Shown here piece after piece: positions 25,229-32,982 of a stretch of 64,000 bases of DNA (its first letter is position 1; every line of letters starts with the position of its first letter). Both the position numbers and the translations under genes were made by a program. The DNA is from Modestobacter excelsi (GTDB lineage: Bacteria; Actinomycetota; Actinomycetes; Mycobacteriales; Geodermatophilaceae), in the NCBI RefSeq assembly GCF_005930495.1, contig NZ_SJEX01000006.1, forward strand, positions 1-64,000, read 5' to 3'. The notes beneath the pieces were generated by a model. It searched no databases. It saw nothing but the letters and a program-made list of their open reading frames with translations, and had not been told where the DNA came from.

Positions 25229-25741
25229 GTGGAACTGCTCTGCACCGGCCGGCTGCGGTTGCGGGCGTGGACGGCGGAGGACGCCGACCTCGCCCGGCTG
25301 GCCGACATCTACAGCCGCGACGAGGTGACCCGCTGGCTGGGCGGTCCGCCGACGGTGCCCCCGGTGGAGCTGGTCGAGCGCTGGCGGCTGGTGCACGAGC
25401 TCAACGCCGTCCACGGCTGCTGGGCGATCGACCTGCTGGACGGCGGCGCGCCGGCCGGCACCGTGCTGCTCAAGCCGCTGCCGGACGGTGTCGGTGAGGT
25501 CGAGGTCGGCTGGCACCTGCACCCGGACAGCTGGGGTCGCGGCTACGCCACCGAGGCGGCCGGCGCCGTGGTCGACCGGGCCTTCGACGACGGGCTGCTG
25601 GAGGTCTACGCCGTCGTCCGCCCCGGCAACGAGCCCTCCCTGGCGGTCTGCCGCAGGCTCGGCATGCGCCCGTTGGGCCGCACGAGCCGCTGGTACGGCC
25701 GCGAGCTGGAGGCGTTCCGGCTCGACGCCCCCGACGACTGA
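25229..25741 (+). CDS. GNAT-family N-acetyltransferase
   Basis: About 170 residues of the RimJ/RimL type: TGRLRLRAWTAEDADLARLA at the N-terminus, EVEVGWHLHPDSWGRGYATEA (acetyl-CoA loop, here WGRGYAT) and NEPSLAVCRRLGMRPLGRT, then WYGRELEAFRL. GTG at 25229 starts just before the fold; a TTG at 25160 inside the palindrome region is the alternative and adds residues without homology. Substrate unknown. The next gene begins 18 bp downstream, likely co-transcribed. Confidence 0.85.
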   Translation: MELLCTGRLRLRAWTAEDADLARLADIYSRDEVTRWLGGPPTVPPVELVERWRLVHELNAVHGCWAIDLLDGGAPAGTVLLKPLPDGVGEVEVGWHLHPDSWGRGYATEAAGAVVDRAFDDGLLEVYAVVRPGNEPSLAVCRRLGMRPLGRTSRWYGRELEAFRLDAPDD

Positions 25742-25759
25742 GCACGGGAGGGCAGCCGC

Positions 25760-27220
25760 GTGGACTGGTTCGCCGACCCGGGCGCCTGGCTCGGCCGCTG
25801 GCTGTTCACCCGCGGCATCGCCCTGGTCTACCTCATCGCCTTCGTCGCCGCGTTGCGTCAGGGCCGGGCCCTGATCGGCACGCACGGGCTCACCCCGGTC
25901 CCGCGCTTCCTCGAGCGCGTGCCGTGGCGGAGGGCGCCGAGCCTCTTCCACCTGCACTGGTCGGACCGGTTCTTCGCCGGCTGCTGCTGGGTCGGGATCG
26001 TGCTGTCCGCGACCGCGCTGGCCGGCCTGGCCGACCGGCTGCCGGTGGTCGGGTGGATCCTCCTCTGGCTGGTGCTGTGGAGCCTCTACCTGTCGATGGT
26101 CAACGTCGGGCAGATCTGGTACGGCTTCGGCTGGGAGACCCTGCTGCTGGAGGCCGGGTTCCTCACCGTCTTCCTCGGCCCGGCGCACGTCGCCCCGCCG
26201 ACGCTGGGCATGTGGGCGCTGCGCTGGCTGCTGTTCCGGCTGGAGTTCGGCGCCGGGTTGATCAAGATGCGGGGCGACCGGTGCTGGCGGGACCTGACCT
26301 GCCTGGCGTACCACCACGAGACCCAGCCGATGCCCAACCCGCTGAGCTGGTGGTTCCACCGGCTCAGCCCGCGGCTGCACAAGGTCGAGACACTGGCCAA
26401 CCACGCCACCCAGCTGGTCGTCGTCTTCGGGCTGCTGCTCCCGCAGCCGGTCGCCGGGGGAGCCGCGGCCGTCATGGTGGTCACCCAGGGCTACCTGCTG
26501 ATCAGCGGCAACTTCGCCTGGCTCAACGCGCTGACCCTGGTCCTGGGCCTGTCGGTGCTCGACGGGCGCTGGCTGGCCGCCGTCCTGCCCGTCGACCGGC
26601 CGGACGAGCTGTCCTCCCCCACCTGGTTCACCGGCACCGTCATCGTCCTGGCCGTGGTGGTGGCGGTGCTGAGCGTCGGGCCGGTGCGCAACCTGCTGTC
26701 CCCCGACCAGCGGATGAACACCAGCTTCGACCCGCTGCGGCTGGTCAACAGCTACGGCGCCTTCGGCTCGGTGACCCGGGTGCGGCGTGAGCTGGTGGTG
26801 GAGGCCACCGACGACCCGCACCCCGGCCCGGACACGGTCTGGCGCGAGTACGAGTTCCGCGGCAAGCCCGGCGACGTCCGCCGCCGTCCCCCGCAGTGGG
26901 CGCCCTACCACCTGCGGCTGGACTGGCTGATGTGGTTCGTCGCGCTGTCCCCGGCCTACGGCCGGTCGTGGCTGACGACGTTCCTGGACCGGCTGCTGGA
27001 CGCCGACCGGGCCACGCTGCGGCTGCTGCGGTCGGCGCCGTTCGGGTCCGACCGCCCGGCCGCCGTCCGGGTGCTGCTCTACCGGTACCGGTTCACCACC
27101 CGGGCCGAGCGCCGGGCCACCGGCGCCTGGTGGCACCGCACGTACGAGCGGCAGCTCGTGGGTCCGCGGACCGCGGCGGGGCCGGCCGGTCTCAGCGGCG
27201 GCGGGCGAGGAGCTTCCTGA
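25760..27220 (+). CDS. Lipase maturation factor-like membrane protein
   Basis: A 486-residue polytopic membrane protein of the LMF1-like family: TRGIALVYLIAFVAALRQ near the start, QIWYGFGWETLLLEAGFL, LLFRLEFGAGLIKMRGD, CLAYHHETQPMPNPLSW and, in the soluble C-terminal half, VNSYGAFGSVTRVR and PPQWAPYHLRLDWLMWFVALS. In vertebrates LMF1 helps lipases fold in the ER; the bacterial role is unknown. GTG at 25760 has GGAGGGC upstream. The 3' end overlaps the convergent plsC-like gene by about 29 bp. Confidence 0.82.
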   Translation: MDWFADPGAWLGRWLFTRGIALVYLIAFVAALRQGRALIGTHGLTPVPRFLERVPWRRAPSLFHLHWSDRFFAGCCWVGIVLSATALAGLADRLPVVGWILLWLVLWSLYLSMVNVGQIWYGFGWETLLLEAGFLTVFLGPAHVAPPTLGMWALRWLLFRLEFGAGLIKMRGDRCWRDLTCLAYHHETQPMPNPLSWWFHRLSPRLHKVETLANHATQLVVVFGLLLPQPVAGGAAAVMVVTQGYLLISGNFAWLNALTLVLGLSVLDGRWLAAVLPVDRPDELSSPTWFTGTVIVLAVVVAVLSVGPVRNLLSPDQRMNTSFDPLRLVNSYGAFGSVTRVRRELVVEATDDPHPGPDTVWREYEFRGKPGDVRRRPPQWAPYHLRLDWLMWFVALSPAYGRSWLTTFLDRLLDADRATLRLLRSAPFGSDRPAAVRVLLYRYRFTTRAERRATGAWWHRTYERQLVGPRTAAGPAGLSGGGRGAS

Positions 27221-28055
27221 CCTGCACCAGCGGCGGTGTGCGGGTGCTGGTCATCTTGTGGCCGGCGGCGTAGGCGTTGTCCCTCGCGGAGGCCTCCTCC
27301 GGGGTCGGCGCGGTGCCGCCCAGGTGCGCCGGCAGCCACCAGCGGTCGTCGTCCCCGGCCGGCTGGTCGGGATAGGTGCGCTGGGCCTCGTCCAGCAAGG
27401 CCTCCATCGCCACCCGGGTGCGACGCAGCAGGGCCTGCGCCTTCTCCCCCGGTTCGGGGACGATCGGCTCACCGATGAGCACGGTCACCGCGACGTCGCG
27501 GCGCAGCACGACGTCATGGGCCTTGGTGGCGATCCGGTGCCCGCCCCACACCGCGGCCGGGAGGATCGGCACGCCGGCCTGGACGGCCATCCGGGCCGCC
27601 CCGGCCTTGAGGTCCTTGACGGTGAACGAGGTGCTGATCGTCGCCTCGGGGAAGACGCCGACGACCTGACCGTCCTTGAGCGCGCGCACCGCGGAGTCGA
27701 AGGCGGCAGCGCCGGCCGCGCGGTCGACCGGGATGTGGTGCATGGCCCGCATGAACGGCCCGGAGAACCGGTTGGAGAACACGGAGGCCTTGGCCATGAA
27801 CCGCACCATCCGGTGCTGCGGCAGCGCCGCCAGCCCGAGGAAGGTGAAGTCGAGGAAGCTGACGTGGTTGCTGCAGATGATCGCCCCGCCCGAGGCCGGC
27901 ACGTGCGTCTGGCCGCGCACGTCGAACCGGAAGCGGAACAGCCGGAAGATGATCAGCGCCAGCCGGATGACACCGTGGTACGGCCGGTCGCGCGGGTCAG
28001 GGTGCGGCCCGAACAGGTCCCGGCGGGCGACGTCGCCCCAGCGTGCGGTGTACAT
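27192..28055 (-). CDS. 1-acyl-sn-glycerol-3-phosphate acyltransferase
   Basis: A 287-residue PlsC-family acyltransferase. The catalytic HX4D motif is NHVSFLDF (about residues 59-66), followed by the FPEATIS block, here VGVFPEATIS (about 135), and a hydrophobic segment near 30-40 for membrane contact. It would acylate lysophosphatidate or a related glycolipid acceptor. Overlaps the convergent upstream gene end-to-end. The C-terminal 60 residues are polar and family-variable. Confidence 0.88.
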   Translation of the reverse strand: MYTARWGDVARRDLFGPHPDPRDRPYHGVIRLALIIFRLFRFRFDVRGQTHVPASGGAIICSNHVSFLDFTFLGLAALPQHRMVRFMAKASVFSNRFSGPFMRAMHHIPVDRAAGAAAFDSAVRALKDGQVVGVFPEATISTSFTVKDLKAGAARMAVQAGVPILPAAVWGGHRIATKAHDVVLRRDVAVTVLIGEPIVPEPGEKAQALLRRTRVAMEALLDEAQRTYPDQPAGDDDRWWLPAHLGGTAPTPEEASARDNAYAAGHKMTSTRTPPLVQVRKLLARRR

Positions 28056-28120
28056 GCCGGGACCCTAACCAACCCTGCTGCGGGCGGCGTCCCGGTGCTC
28101 CCAGGTCCTGTCCGCCGGGG

Positions 28121-28888
28121 TCAGCCCATCGCGCGGGCCTGCGCGACCAGTGCGGCGCTGGCGTCGGCGAACAGCGCGTCGTCGGCGCCGACGGCCAGCA
28201 CCGTGAACCCGTGCTCGCGGAGCAGCTGGGCACGGGCGGGGGTGCCGCCGTAGGCGGCGGCCGCGATGCCGTTCTCGGCGCACGCCGCGACGACGCGGCG
28301 GAGTGCGGAGCCGTCGCTCCGGTCGGCCAGGAGCTCCGGGAGCGGCACGCCCAGGGCGAGGGACAGGTCGAAGGGACCGAGGAAGACACCGTCGACGCCC
28401 GCCACGGCGGCGATCTCCGCGACCAGGTCCACCGCCGCGGGCGACTCGACCATCACCAGGCACGCGGTCGAGGCGTTGGCGGCGGAGGGGTCCGGAGGCG
28501 CCGACGTGTACGGGGTGCGGGCCGCCGCCCAGCTGCGGCGCCCCTCCGGGGCGTAGCGCACCGCGGCGACCGCGGCCCGGGCCTCCTCCGCCGACTCGAC
28601 CATGGGGACGACCACCCCCTCGGCGCCGGCGTCGAGCACCCGGCCGATCTCCTCCGGCCGGTTCCAGGCGACCCGGACCAGGGCGTGGGCACCGCCCGCG
28701 CGCACGGCGGCGACCAGGTCGGTGCAGTCGTGCCCGGCGTTCCACCCGTGCTGCTGGTCGATGCCGACCCAGTCCAGCCCCGCGGCCGCCATCGCGTGGG
28801 CGGTCCGCGGCTCCCGGAGGTTCGCCCAGCCGCCGAGGCTGGGACGGGTGCCGCGCAGGTGGGCGCGCAGGCCCTGGATGGCGTCGAT
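28121..28888 (-). CDS. HpcH/HpaI-family aldolase with apparent ATC start
   Basis: A class II pyruvate-type aldolase/citrate-lyase-like TIM barrel of 255 residues if read from 28888. The fold begins IDAIQGLRAHLRGTRPSLGG, and WVGIDQQHGWN, VPMVESAEEA (metal Glu) and FLGPFDLSLALG (metal Asp) are the active-site blocks. No ATG, GTG or TTG occurs in frame before 28792, which would cut off the conserved first strand. At 28888 an ATC follows a perfect GGAGGT (28898-28893) by four bases, in frame, and gives the normal length. I propose ATC initiation or a mutated start. It is divergent from the lactonase-like gene. Confidence 0.75.
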   Translation of the reverse strand: MDAIQGLRAHLRGTRPSLGGWANLREPRTAHAMAAAGLDWVGIDQQHGWNAGHDCTDLVAAVRAGGAHALVRVAWNRPEEIGRVLDAGAEGVVVPMVESAEEARAAVAAVRYAPEGRRSWAAARTPYTSAPPDPSAANASTACLVMVESPAAVDLVAEIAAVAGVDGVFLGPFDLSLALGVPLPELLADRSDGSALRRVVAACAENGIAAAAYGGTPARAQLLREHGFTVLAVGADDALFADASAALVAQARAMG

Positions 28889-28995
28889 GGGGACCTCCGG
28901 CGCACGTCGTCCCGACGCGACCGGACGGGCGCGTCGTGGAGGACCTACGGTCTCCCAGACCCGACCGGACGGCGACCCACGAGAGGAGGGGCCAC

Positions 28996-29751
28996 GTGGA
29001 GATGACCATCCTCCCGCTGGGCGACTGCGTCTGCGCCGGCGCCGTGCTGACCCCGGGGCACGAGGACGCGGCGATGACCCCGGTGCCGGTCTCCGGCTAC
29101 CTGGTGACCCTCGACGACGGCCGGCGGGTGCTGGTCGACACGGGCATGAGCCGGGACCACATCGGCAACCCGGACCTCACCTTCGGCGGGTCACCGGCCG
29201 CGGAGATCATCACGCCGGCCATGGAGCCCGCCGACGACCTCGTCAGCCGGCTCGCCGAGGCCGGTCTCACGCCCGCCGACGTCGACGTCGTGATCAACAC
29301 GCACCTGCACTTCGACCACGCCGGGAACAACTCCCTCTTCCCCGACGCCACGATCGTCGTGCAGCGCGAGCAGTACGAGTTCGCCGACGGGCACCCGTCG
29401 TTCCCCAACCAGTACTGGAACCTGCCCGAGCTGCACTACGAGCTGGTGGACGGCCAGGTGGAGGTGCTGCCCGGCGTGGAGGTGCTGCCCACTCCCGGGC
29501 ACGTGCCGGGCCACCAGTCGGTGGTGCTCACCCTGCCCGAGACCGGGACGGTGATCCTGTCCGGCGACGCGGTGCACCTCGCCGCCAGCTACAAGCTGGA
29601 CAACTGGGACGGGCACATGGACCCGGCGGCCGCGCGGGTGTCGGCGCACATGCTCCGCCGACTGGCCGCGGACCGGCAGGCCGTCCTCCTGCTCGGTCAC
29701 GAGCCCGCGCAGGTCGCCGAGTACCTGCGCTTCCCGCACGTGTACCGCTGA
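28996..29751 (+). CDS. Metallo-beta-lactamase-fold hydrolase (lactonase-like)
   Basis: A 251-residue MBL protein. Zinc ligands appear in NTHLHFDHAGN (HxHxDH), TPGHVPGHQSV, SGDAVHLA and LLLGHEPAQ. The spacing and the VEMTILPLGDC start resemble N-acyl-homoserine-lactone lactonases and related enzymes. GTG at 28996 lies 7 bp after AGGAGG; an ATG at 29002 is an alternative. Substrate is not certain: quorum-quenching, other lactones or alkylsulfatase-like esters are possible. Confidence 0.82.
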   Translation: MEMTILPLGDCVCAGAVLTPGHEDAAMTPVPVSGYLVTLDDGRRVLVDTGMSRDHIGNPDLTFGGSPAAEIITPAMEPADDLVSRLAEAGLTPADVDVVINTHLHFDHAGNNSLFPDATIVVQREQYEFADGHPSFPNQYWNLPELHYELVDGQVEVLPGVEVLPTPGHVPGHQSVVLTLPETGTVILSGDAVHLAASYKLDNWDGHMDPAAARVSAHMLRRLAADRQAVLLLGHEPAQVAEYLRFPHVYR

Positions 29752-29845
29752 GGTCCCGTCCCTCCGTCGAGGTGGGTCGGCGGCGGTCACGGTCGAGCGC
29801 TCGACTGCCGATGTGGAGAGAGAGGTCCCTGCGTCGCTGCTCCTG

Positions 29846-29916
29846 CGCCCGGAGGGCGCTTCGGTTTCCTACGTTCGTCTCCACCGTGGATTTTTCTCGA
29901 TTGTTGGGGATAACGG
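29846..29916 (+). repeat. Dispersed repeat copy C, upstream of an integrase-fold-like gene
   Basis: Plus-strand order: GTCGCTGCTCC, hairpin CGCCC-GGA-GGGCG (29846-29858), a 44-nt segment ending in a short T-run, and the exact core GTTGGGGATAACGG (29903-29916). TATGAT, a good -10, follows at 29920-29925 and the ATG of the next gene at 29932, so the copy occupies that gene's promoter. Confidence 0.75.
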
Positions 29917-29931
29917 CTGTATGATGGCCGC

Positions 29932-30780
29932 ATGACGAGTGGGTGGCAGCGTGCGCTGCCGGACATGCCGACTCCTCCTGCGGCTCGTGCCTGGGCACGC
30001 ATCACGCCACCCCGGCGGTACGAGGCGCAGTGGCGCCGGCTGGTCGAGGCCGCCCTGGAGCAGGACCTCGGCCCCGATGCCCTGGCCGACACCGGGCTCG
30101 ACCCCGTGGCCGCCGCGCGGGACTGGAAGCCGGCCACCGTCGCCCTGTACACCAAGGTGGCGCGCTACGGCGGGATCGAGCTCGCCCAGCCCCGGACCCC
30201 GGAGCCGGACCCGCTGACCCTCGACCTACGGGAGCTCACCCGGATCCGCAGCGACGCCCCCGAGCACCTGCGCACGGTGGCCTGGTGCTCCCTCGCCCTG
30301 GGCTGGCCGGGGACCGTCGGGCAGTTCCGCAACCTCCGCCGCGACCAGGTGCACGCCACGTCCCGGCGGTTGCTGATCTCCACGGAGGACGGCGAGTGGT
30401 CGGTGCCCGGTGCCCTCACCGCCTGGCACGCCTGGGAGGCAGTGCGGAACCGGTTCCCGAGCCTGGCGGCCAGCCCGTGGGTGCTGCCGGCGTTGCGCCG
30501 CGGCCCGGGGGTCAACTCGCGCGTGGGCGGGCAGCTGTCCACCCAGGCGCTGCAGGTCACCTTCGCCAAGCACGCCGTCCGGACCGCCACCGCGATGCAG
30601 GTCACGGCCCCGCCCGGCCGGCGGGAGGAGGTCGAGGCCCTGGCTGCAGTCTACCTCACCCTCTCCTACGACTCCTACCGGCGGCTGGCGCTGGCCGCCG
30701 GGACGTCGCCGGTGGCACCCCGCGGTGCGGTGCGCGCCAAGCGCAGCGTCAGCCGGGCCGCCCGGTTGGCGGGGGGCTGA
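29932..30780 (+). CDS. Integrase-fold-like protein of unknown function
   Basis: A 282-residue protein I do not recognise as a named family. Its layout resembles a tyrosine recombinase: an N-terminal helical part (about 35-90, WRRLVEAALEQDLG), then LDLRELTRIRSDAPEHLRTV and LGWPGTVGQFRNLRRDQVH in the position of the catalytic-domain entry helices, LSTQALQVTFAKHAVRTATA, and YLTLSYDSYRRLALAAG near the end where a Tyr nucleophile would lie. The first catalytic Arg is replaced (GWP instead of GLR) and an HxxR is not clear, so it is probably a DNA-binding derivative rather than an active recombinase. ATG is 7 bp after TATGAT, so likely leaderless. Repeat copy C forms its upstream region. It ends with a basic tail. 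Confidence 0.55.
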   Translation: MTSGWQRALPDMPTPPAARAWARITPPRRYEAQWRRLVEAALEQDLGPDALADTGLDPVAAARDWKPATVALYTKVARYGGIELAQPRTPEPDPLTLDLRELTRIRSDAPEHLRTVAWCSLALGWPGTVGQFRNLRRDQVHATSRRLLISTEDGEWSVPGALTAWHAWEAVRNRFPSLAASPWVLPALRRGPGVNSRVGGQLSTQALQVTFAKHAVRTATAMQVTAPPGRREEVEALAAVYLTLSYDSYRRLALAAGTSPVAPRGAVRAKRSVSRAARLAGG

Positions 30781-30789
30781 CCGCGCCGG

Positions 30790-32439
30790 TCAGCACAGGG
30801 AGAGCTGTTCCGCCTGCTCCGGCGCCGGCGCGACCGGGTCGGTCAGCCGCACCGGGAGGCTGCCCACCGGGAAGCCCGCGGTCTCGTCGCCGGGCAGCCC
30901 GGTGTCCGAGCCGGCCGGGGCACCGGTGGGGCCGCTCAGCCCCCGGGTGGTGCCGCCGCTGTGCCGGTCGAGCCCGTGCGCGGCGAGCAGCGGTGCCACC
31001 CGGCCGGCCAGCCAGCTGCGGTACTCGGCGGGGACGTAGGCGCCGCGGCCGTAGAGCTGCCTGTACCGGCCGACCAGGCCGGGGTGCTCGCGGGCCAGCC
31101 AGCTGGTGAACCACTCCCGGGCACCGGGCCGCAGGTGCAGCGGGAGCACCGTGACCCCGGTCGCGCCCGCCTCGGCGATGGCCCCGATCGCGGCCGCCAG
31201 GTGCTGCCGGCCGTCGGTCAGGCCCGGCAGGACCGGGGCGAGGAACACCCCGCACGGCAGCCCGGCGTCGGTGATCGCCCGGACCAGGTCCAGCCGGGCC
31301 CGCGGGGTGGGCGCGCCCGGCTCCAGGGCGGCGTGCAGGTCGTCGTCCCAGATGGCCATCGAGACGCCCATGCCGATCGGCACGTCGCGGGACGCGGCGG
31401 CCAGCAGCGGCAGGTCCCGGCGGGCCAGCGTGCCCTTGGAGAGGACGGAGAACGGCGTGCCGGACCGGGCCAGCGCGTCGATGACGCCGGGCATCAACCG
31501 GTACCGGCCCTCGGCCCGCTGGTAGGGGTCGGTGTTCGTGCCGAGGGCGACGTGCTCGCGGTTCCAGCTCGGCCGGGCCAGCTCCCGGCGCAGCACCTCG
31601 ACCACGTTGGTCTTGACGACGATCTGCTGGTCGAAGTCCTGCCCGCTGTCCAGCTCCAGCCACTCGTGCGTGCCCCGGGCGAAGCAGTTGTGGCTCACCA
31701 CCCCGTTGGCGATGAAGTCGCCGGTGCCCGTGGTGATGTCGAACATCGGCATCTCGGCGGCGAGGTCGTCGACGGCCGTGACGGAGAGCTCCGGTCCGCC
31801 ACGAACGAGCGCTCCCACGGGCACGGGACGCCGTTCGAGGACGGCGACGGGTCCGCGCTCTCGCGCGTCCCCTCCCCGCGAGCCTCCTGAGGTGTCAGTG
31901 AGCGACGCACCGGAACCCGCGAGTTCGTCACCCACGCTCAGGTACGGACGCCCCTCCCGGATCCCGGTGACGTGCTTCCAACCGCGTCCGGTCAGGAAGC
32001 GGTGGTCGCCGCTGGCCACGATCGTCGTCCCGTCGGCCAACCGGACGCGGTGCGCCGGCTTGACCGTCGACCAGTGCGCGAGCACCTCGGTCCCGACGTA
32101 GTGGCGGTAGCTCCCCCGCTGCTCGGTGCCGACGATCCGGTCGCCCACCCGGAGGTCGGCGATCGCCCGCTGCCTCCCGTCGGCCAGCAGCACCGCGGTG
32201 TCGCCGCTCACGCAGTACACGCACGCATGGGAGCAGCCCCGGAAGGTGTTGATGGTGTGACCGAACGGCATGGCCGAGCCCTTGGGCACCGCGTTGAGCG
32301 CGCTCTTGGCCCGCACCTCGTGGAACGTCAGGCCGGGGAACTCCGGCACCTCGACGCTGCGCAGCAGCCCCCGGACGGTGGGCAGGCCGGGCAGCGTCTC
32401 GGGCTCGGCGAGGTCGAGCCGTTGCGCGTCCCATCGCAT
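30790..32439 (-). CDS. Rv2578c-family radical SAM protein containing an intein
   Basis: Read from ATG at 32439 (MRWDAQRLD, as in the mycobacterial homologue) the precursor has 549 residues. Exteins: [10 protein letters not shown] before the insert and [19 protein letters not shown] after it, then [17 protein letters not shown] and [14 protein letters not shown], all typical of Rv2578c. The radical SAM motif CxxxCxxC is split: the intein (31687-32214) sits directly before the third Cys. Only splicing restores the cluster motif and gives a host protein of about 373 residues. A LexA-type SOS box at 32448-32463 lies 8 bp before the start. Upstream ATGs in frame overlap the box and are less likely. 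Function unknown; the family is in the mycobacterial SOS regulon as I recall. Confidence 0.9.
   Translation of the reverse strand: MRWDAQRLDLAEPETLPGLPTVRGLLRSVEVPEFPGLTFHEVRAKSALNAVPKGSAMPFGHTINTFRGCSHACVYCVSGDTAVLLADGRQRAIADLRVGDRIVGTEQRGSYRHYVGTEVLAHWSTVKPAHRVRLADGTTIVASGDHRFLTGRGWKHVTGIREGRPYLSVGDELAGSGASLTDTSGGSRGGDARERGPVAVLERRPVPVGALVRGGPELSVTAVDDLAAEMPMFDITTGTGDFIANGVVSHNCFARGTHEWLELDSGQDFDQQIVVKTNVVEVLRRELARPSWNREHVALGTNTDPYQRAEGRYRLMPGVIDALARSGTPFSVLSKGTLARRDLPLLAAASRDVPIGMGVSMAIWDDDLHAALEPGAPTPRARLDLVRAITDAGLPCGVFLAPVLPGLTDGRQHLAAAIGAIAEAGATGVTVLPLHLRPGAREWFTSWLAREHPGLVGRYRQLYGRGAYVPAEYRSWLAGRVAPLLAAHGLDRHSGGTTRGLSGPTGAPAGSDTGLPGDETAGFPVGSLPVRLTDPVAPAPEQAEQLSLC
31687..32214 (-). 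other. Mini-intein in the radical SAM gene
   Basis: In-frame insert of 176 residues. Block A is [13 protein letters not shown] with Cys1; block B is [14 protein letters not shown] (the usual TxxH has Ser in place of Thr); block F is [15 protein letters not shown] and block G ends VVSHN followed by Cys as the +1 residue. There is no room for a LAGLIDADG endonuclease; the middle (about 100-150) is a Gly/Arg-rich linker. All splice-junction residues (Cys1, penultimate His, Asn, Cys+1) are present, so it should splice. Confidence 0.92.
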
Positions 32440-32447
32440 GGCCCGAT

Positions 32448-32463
32448 CCGAACACATGTTCGA
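32448..32463 (-). promoter_or_regulatory. LexA (SOS) box of the radical SAM gene
   Basis: On the minus strand TCGAACATGTGTTCGG matches the actinobacterial/mycobacterial SOS box TCGAAC-N4-GTTCGA at all but the last base. It ends 8 bp before the ATG at 32439, overlapping the expected transcription start, so LexA would block initiation until DNA damage. Confidence 0.82.
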
Positions 32464-32490
32464 GCCGGTGTCCAGCCGCACCGGCACGGC

Positions 32491-32982
32491 TCAGACCGGT
32501 GGGCGGTCCTCGTAGAAGGTGGACAGCACGACCGTCGTCCGGGTGGTGACGTTGGCGGCGACCCGGATCTCGTGCAGCAGGACCTCGAGCGCGTCCGGTG
32601 AGGCCACCCGCACCTTGAGGATGTAGCTCTCCGCGCCGGCGACCGAGTGGCACGCCTCGATCGCCGGCAGGTGCGCCAGCCGGGCCGGTGCGTCGTCGGG
32701 CTGGGCGACGTCGATCGGGGTGATCGACACGAAGGCGGTCAGCGGCAGCCCCAGGCCCTTGGCGTCCAGCTGCGCGGCGTACCCGGTGATCAGGCCGCGC
32801 TGCTCCAGCCGGCGCACCCGCTGGTGCACCGCGGAGACCGACAGCCCCACCCGCTCGGCCAGGTCGGTGAAGCTGGCCCGCCCGTCCCGGGCCAGCGCGC
32901 TCAGCAGGGCGCGGTCGACGTCCGGGGCCGGTGCGGGCGCCCCGGCGCCGGACGGGTCAGCCGGGGAGTTCGACGAGCTCAC
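32491..32982 (-). CDS. Lrp/AsnC-family transcriptional regulator
   Basis: A 163-residue Lrp-type regulator with an N-terminal extension (1-22, Pro/Gly-rich), a winged helix (DRALLSALARDGRASFTDLA, then SVSAVHQRVRRLEQRGLI) and a RAM ligand-binding domain (PLTAFVSITPID, IEACHSVAGAESYILKVRV). It starts inside the end of the M24 peptidase gene (26-bp overlap), so the two are coupled. Targets and ligand, probably an amino acid, are unknown. Confidence 0.88.
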   Translation of the reverse strand: MSSSNSPADPSGAGAPAPAPDVDRALLSALARDGRASFTDLAERVGLSVSAVHQRVRRLEQRGLITGYAAQLDAKGLGLPLTAFVSITPIDVAQPDDAPARLAHLPAIEACHSVAGAESYILKVRVASPDALEVLLHEIRVAANVTTRTTVVLSTFYEDRPPV

